Positions 58,713-64,000 of a DNA stretch of 64,000 nucleotides are shown here, one piece after another. Numbering within the stretch: the stretch's first letter is position 1; the number at the start of each line of letters is the position of its first letter. Made by a program: the position numbers and the translations under genes. Source of the stretch: Varroa destructor. Taxonomy: Eukaryota; Arthropoda; Arachnida; Mesostigmata; Varroidae. Below the pieces are notes generated by a model. It saw only the letters and a list, made by a program, of their open reading frames with translations. It did not search any database and was not told where the DNA came from. The DNA is taken from contig NW_019211454.1 in the NCBI RefSeq assembly GCF_002443255.2, positions 881,936-945,935 on the forward strand, written 5' to 3'.

Positions 58713-61700
58713 AGTGAGGTAGAAACTGTGGACCTACTTCACATTACATAGTGCTTCTGCCCATTTTCTGGGGTACACATAGAACGACCTGAACGGTTCA
58801 ATTAGATGCCTGTATGCTACGCCCTTAAATGCTACGCCCCGTTGCCTTAAAATTTATCTGAGGCCTGGAAACTTTATTCACTCTAATAAAATGCAAACGA
58901 TATGTTTTAAGACTAAATATCCTATTATTCACAAATGGCACTTAACTTAAAAATAAGGCTTAAATTTATAAAATTAAGACCAAGAGCATGTACGCATTGT
59001 AATAGAATGTAGCTCTGTACATTTGTTCTAGTCTACAAATGCAAAACGTTTGACAACAGGTATAGGTTCCACAAATTCTATATATTTATGCTTAAAAATG
59101 GCGAAATTTAGTTTTCTTCAGGACCATATATCATAGGCTTCACAAACGCAGGAAACACATTTTTTTGCAATGACTTTGGTGCCTACACTAAAAAAATTCG
59201 GTAGACTGTATCGTCGAAAAATAACTTCTGCAATAAATTTAAGCAGTAAAATCTCTCGCACATATTCTCATGTAAATTCAATAGAGGTTCCGCTATCATA
59301 ACTTCTATATTATTATTATATATTATCGTATATGGTTATGAACGTGGTGTAAACTGACAATTCAACGGTAAATAGTTTGAATAAACGAGCCTGATATATG
59401 TACACCTACGGATAGAAGCTGTAAAATGTTGATAATTGTTAACTAAGTATTTGGACGACTGAAGGTACGCCCGTCTTCTTTCTACAGAAAAAAATGTTTA
59501 AACTATTCGAATAAAGAGTGTCAAAGTGACAATAACACTGATGTACGCTTCAAAAAATGCAGTCATCAGGTTTCTAGTAAGTTCTATGATGTTGATACTC
59601 GTGACTATTTTTCTGTATAAAAACAACCATTAACGGGAGCGTTGAGTATGTAACCCGAGAGCTTTCTAGTACCCTGTTTTTTGGCTTTGAGTTTCAACAA
59701 ATAAGGTCAACCTTACGAGTTCGTGAGTCGAATAAACTGAGCCCTAGCTCCATGAATATTTTGCTTTCGCGATCTACGTATGCCTATAGTCCTGACACTT
59801 TGTTAATGCAGCGACATTTACTAGGAGAGTCAAAAGCTAACGATTCCGGCTTAACTTTCGTACTATTGAATTGTACAATTTTTTATAACGATTTGGTGTT
59901 TATACAGGTGTGTCTCCCCACGCTTTTGTTGGCGTCGAGATATATTTGTGGATGAAAACTGGGAAGCATTGCTTTGATGAGTAAAATTTCATGACTCCTT
60001 TGCACTTTGTAAAATAGTAGGAGATTTGTCGAATAGTTGATACGTTCGTGAATTACGATTATGGCCTCACTCGACTATGCGATATACTCGGCATAGCGAG
60101 CTTTTTGTAAAGCTTCACTGCCGTTGGTCGATACTAACGCTACAGTCCATAAACACAGCAATTTCTCTTAATAGACATATTCTATATATAAACGTGTATA
60201 CAACGTATATGTACAAGTTTCGGTTGGATACAGTGGTGGATCAGACACAGGTACAGCCACCTGGGAGCAGCGTCTAATCTAGTTTAAGCCATATTCCTTT
60301 TTCCTACCTGCAAGTTACACTATTTTTTGCTCAGCCTATAAATATATGAAATAGGGATGGAGTGAGTTGCAATTGTTCGAGGATCCCTAATTCTACAATA
60401 GAAACAAGGAGGTAGGACGGTCCTTAATGAATGTTGTTCCATTATTCCTAACAGGCCTCCGGATGAAGAACGAAATTATAAAAACCGGATAAATTAATTA
60501 ACTTTTGTTGCTAACTATGGATTAGGTCTATCACGTTTTGGTTCAATGGGTACATCCTCACTACTAATGATAGAGGATTTCGGCTATTTCAGACAAGAAG
60601 TGTCAGGGTTCTACTCGACTTGACATTTAACTAATAACTTGATAAGTTATATTAAAATTTTTAATAGCACATTTGGTGGATCTAAAGTTTTACTGCAACA
60701 GGTATTAGCATATAATACTATATATCAAAGGAGTTTACTTATAAATGGCTTTGTTCTATGACACCTTGAAAAATTTAGTTTCCTAGAGAAAGTGTTATTG
60801 GAAAACGTTCATAGATAAAGCATTTTAAGCAATTATTAAATACCGCTCAAATATTTCTGCGATAAATCTGTATTATGTTTAAGGGTATTCCTCGGTATTC
60901 AAAGACGGTACCTGTATTATTTAGGACTAAATTCCAAATATGAACTTTTATTTGGTGTCATATAAAAAGTATTGTACGTTACAAATCTGAAAAGCTAAAA
61001 AGACAATAACCTTTCAATGTCGCGGAGAATGAATGGAAGAGTAATTGAAATGATAATTTCATGCATAGACAACTATTCATTGCATCAAATTGCTGAGTTC
61101 TTTTACTTACTTATGGCCAGTGTAGGCGTTTGTTATTTTGTATCGGTACGCAGCAGCAGAGTTATAAATTCTTCTCGCTCGCAATAAATTGTTCGAAATA
61201 ACCCTCCAGATTATTTTTAGCAAATTAATACCCTATGGATGACACCAGTCTCACAAGTTTCGAAGACGCTAAAAAGTGAATTGATCAGTAGGTTGACAGA
61301 AACGATGGGTTGTCGCTTACCGTAGAGTTCAACGTTTACATATAACTTCTGTAGGTAAGCATTTTTACATGTATTCATACATTTTACGAAGGTTACAAAT
61401 CCTTAAAATTACCTCAATTGCATGCTTAATTTTGATTCGTTGCCGAAATATAACAAAAGTGCATAGTTTTTTTTGCTTATACATAACTTAGATAGTATAT
61501 AATAGGTGTAAACTATTGACCGTGTGGGCAACTAGACGAAGCATTGTTATTACTATTATTACTCGGGCATGCTATCTAAGTAAACAACAATACCTATCTG
61601 TTTACACACTGAAAGCTAACCATGAGCTTGCAATTTTCTTTCCATTTGATAGCCTAGTATTGCAATTACGGTGTTTTGTCATAATCATTACCAGCTTTGA

Positions 61701-64000
61701 AGTATGTTACGTCTCTTGCAAATCGACATATTCCGATCCTGTTTCTTGTAGAAAGATATGTTGAGCAAAAAAGCTTTTCATCCTGCTGCCATTAAAGAGC
61801 AAAGCCATAACTATTACAAAGGTCATATATATTTGGTTGCTGAGAAAGTTAGCATATAGAGTGCTCATTAGATGTCAGTAGATAACAAACCATTCAAACA
61901 GACTAATTATTCTAATAACCCAATTAGATATATATTTATAATCAAATATGTACTAATTGACTGCTTAAATATAGAAGGGCTAAGTTACTCCGGAAAATAA
62001 GCTATTTTCAAAAGGTGTTTGCAGATGGGCGGACCGAAATAATAACAGCAATCGTAAAAGAACCAAGTGGTTGTTACTACTCGAACTGTATCACAGCATC
62101 AGACATATGTACAACACTGTTTGCTTACAATTAAGAGCACCGAAAATTATTAACTTATTCACTTCTTACACATCCGTGTACCAAATGCTGCCTAACGCCA
62201 TTCTGTGATTTTTCTTTGTTGACTATAAAGCCAGCTCACACCTGTTCGGCTTGAGCCAAAGCTATTCCGTAATCCGTTGTATCTCCGTTGCCTCATCGCG
62301 GTTTTATGTATGGAGTTGAACTATCACTCCACAGTTCCATAAAGTCACCGCATTCCGGTATTCATATATATTAGCCAACTACTTAGTTCAGTACTTTTCT
62401 CTTCTAGTTTAGTTATCTTGACTTGGATATTCCACTATCATGCGCTGATCATCTTGAAAGGCTGTAGCAGGTTTCCAATAACCCTGTGTGAATTATATCG
62501 TGTCCCACTATAAGTAAACCGTCGCCGTGTGTTACTATTGGCCCACTCCACCGCTATAGTTATTCCTTTACAGGAATGAAACTAACCTCAGCTATTAATA
62601 CTGAAGATGAGGCCGCTTGAAGAATCAAGAAGTAGCGTAAATAGACTAATTGCTTTTCTAAAATCTAATTTTGCACCTACTATGTAGAGCTTGCTAAAAT
62701 ATTTTATAAATGCTCAACTTTTAACCACGAAAACGTATCATTCTAATTTATATTGAAATCCATCGGGTTTTTTTTTTATGTTTTTAATATAACGACACTC
62801 GTTCTTAAATACCTCATTCCTTTAATAGTACCACATAAGTCACATATATCATAGAACGAGATTTTCAACACATGCATGTATACACATTCACAGCTTTTTT
62901 TTTTTTTTATCTAATAATACAAGATAATAATGGTTTTAGCTGCGTGCACGAGTCCATACATATAAAGGTTTAAATATTTCTTAATTTCAGTTTTGAACAT
63001 TGTACTAACTAAAGTCGCCGATTGCACCTAATTTGCTAAGCTCAAGTTAAAAAGATATCGTTAGACCTAAGATGATTATCAATCACTTCAGTTATATAAA
63101 GGAGCGTTAGGTTCATGCATAGATCTGCACCGAGCTTAGGCAAATGCCACCAAAGAGCAGTTCTCTTCAATCATATACTTTAGTTGTTATCGTCCTGAGT
63201 TCCTGTTAGTTCATGTAGTTTTATGTTATGTAACATAAATATTTGCAGTCTAAAGACTGCAAGCATGTAATCCTGTCGTTTTGTTATCGTGTGATTGTTA
63301 TTATTAACATTATCATTTACACATATAATAAAAAAAATATCATATAATTAATCAATCTACCCATTTCTGATAATAACGAAATATTACTAACGATCGAATC
63401 AGTAGTTGTCAAGTTCCGAAAGTTTTATCAAGTAATAGCTATCTGTGTTGCGTGTAATAAAAAAATCTGGGGCATCGGTCAGCTAGCCCTATGTATATGT
63501 AGCAAGGAAAATGATCGTTGCTGCACTGACCTTTCCTTAGTCAATTATCTTTAACTGCACCTGGAACGTTCATAGTATGTGATCACCATTACCTATAGTG
63601 TTTCCACTCAGTGTACGTTCGCTTAACGCTATTTACAATTTCTCCGAAGAACTCTGTCGTAGAGTGAAGTAGGCGGTTTCAAGTAGTGCTCCGAACCTCA
63701 GATTGTATCTGTCGTGATTCGCCTAGATTATCGTGATAATCGACTGGCGGCAGTAGCATGTAGATAACTCGATTAACAAAAGTAGCAATTAGCTTATGAA
63801 AAGTGTCTGCAACCTGGGATAATGGCTGCATAGATTGTTATCGTACTCGTTAGTAATGTAAAAATGCTACCTATAACGGAACAACTACTGAAACCCCATG
63901 AAATCAACCATAATCCTTTATCGACTACTACGAACAAGGCCTCTAGTGATGAAAGTTATGCACATTATATGGACCATATAAATTCAAAAACCTGTAGGAG
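58713..64000. other. AT-rich sequence without recognised genes
   Basis: No coding region that I can support. Frames at 59752-59955, 60077-60277 and 61516-61764 have no recognisable similarity. A GC-richer patch at about 62.2-62.6 kb is likewise unassigned. The rest of CASK presumably continues beyond the right edge. Confidence 0.5.
63243..63262. repeat. Hairpin with 9-base stem and 2-base loop
   Basis: TTGCAGTCT pairs with AGACTGCAA across AA. It lies just right of a weaker TTATGTT/AACATAA inverted repeat. Confidence 0.8.

Noticed and set aside
60077..60277. Possible exon ending VVDQTQ before GTACAG
   Set aside because: Splice-like edges, but no similarity to CASK or any family. Common in AT-rich DNA by chance.
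1..64000. tRNA, rRNA, CRISPR arrays, bacterial operons
   Set aside because: No paired A-box/B-box, cloverleaf, rRNA-like stretch, regularly spaced repeats or tightly packed genes were seen on either strand. The window is eukaryotic.

Overview
The window is nuclear DNA from an invertebrate animal. It is AT-rich, full of short A/T repeats and decayed transposons, and carries one widely spaced gene whose exons are bounded by GT/AG sites. I cannot name the species. Long introns and abundant mariner relics would fit a flatworm, nematode or arthropod. Most open frames here are chance or lie antisense to fossils.

The one gene I can reconstruct is on the plus strand: the middle of a CASK orthologue (calcium/calmodulin-dependent serine protein kinase, a MAGUK scaffold; LIN-2 in worms). 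Five exons are visible: 10342-10532, 26942-27024, 31838-31962, 42730-42870 and 45811-45929. Their phases fit at all four junctions and they join into 219 complete codons without a stop. They run from the kinase APE motif through the C-lobe and the regulatory tail (KLKG) into the first L27 domain. The kinase N-lobe lies left of the window. The second L27, PDZ, SH3 and guanylate-kinase exons were not found and should lie to the right. A weak candidate for the next exon is 51511-51592. The intron between the first two exons is 16.4 kb.

The rest is mostly transposon debris. From 1 to 2.5 kb is a GC-richer decayed tract of unknown family. A LINE relic with a reverse-transcriptase domain spans about 6.5-8.7 kb, and an 85-base near-perfect repeat of part of it lies 2.3 kb upstream. 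Four DD34D mariner transposase relics, all on the plus strand, lie at about 3.95-4.75, 21.24-22.0, 25.7-26.65 and 47.85-48.8 kb. A probable Ty3/gypsy gag-protease relic lies on the minus strand at 40.7-41.4 kb.

On the minus strand I also see serpin-like protein fossils at 52.6-53.9 kb and, more weakly, at 23.5-23.8 kb. An unrecognised 154-codon minus-strand reading frame lies at 35.3-35.8 kb. There is a 100-N assembly gap at 45523-45622. I found no tRNA, rRNA or CRISPR array and no convincing new multi-gene system. The most useful results are the recovered CASK exon at 42730-42870, the antisense serpin relics and the unexplained frames at 35.3 and 54.1 kb.
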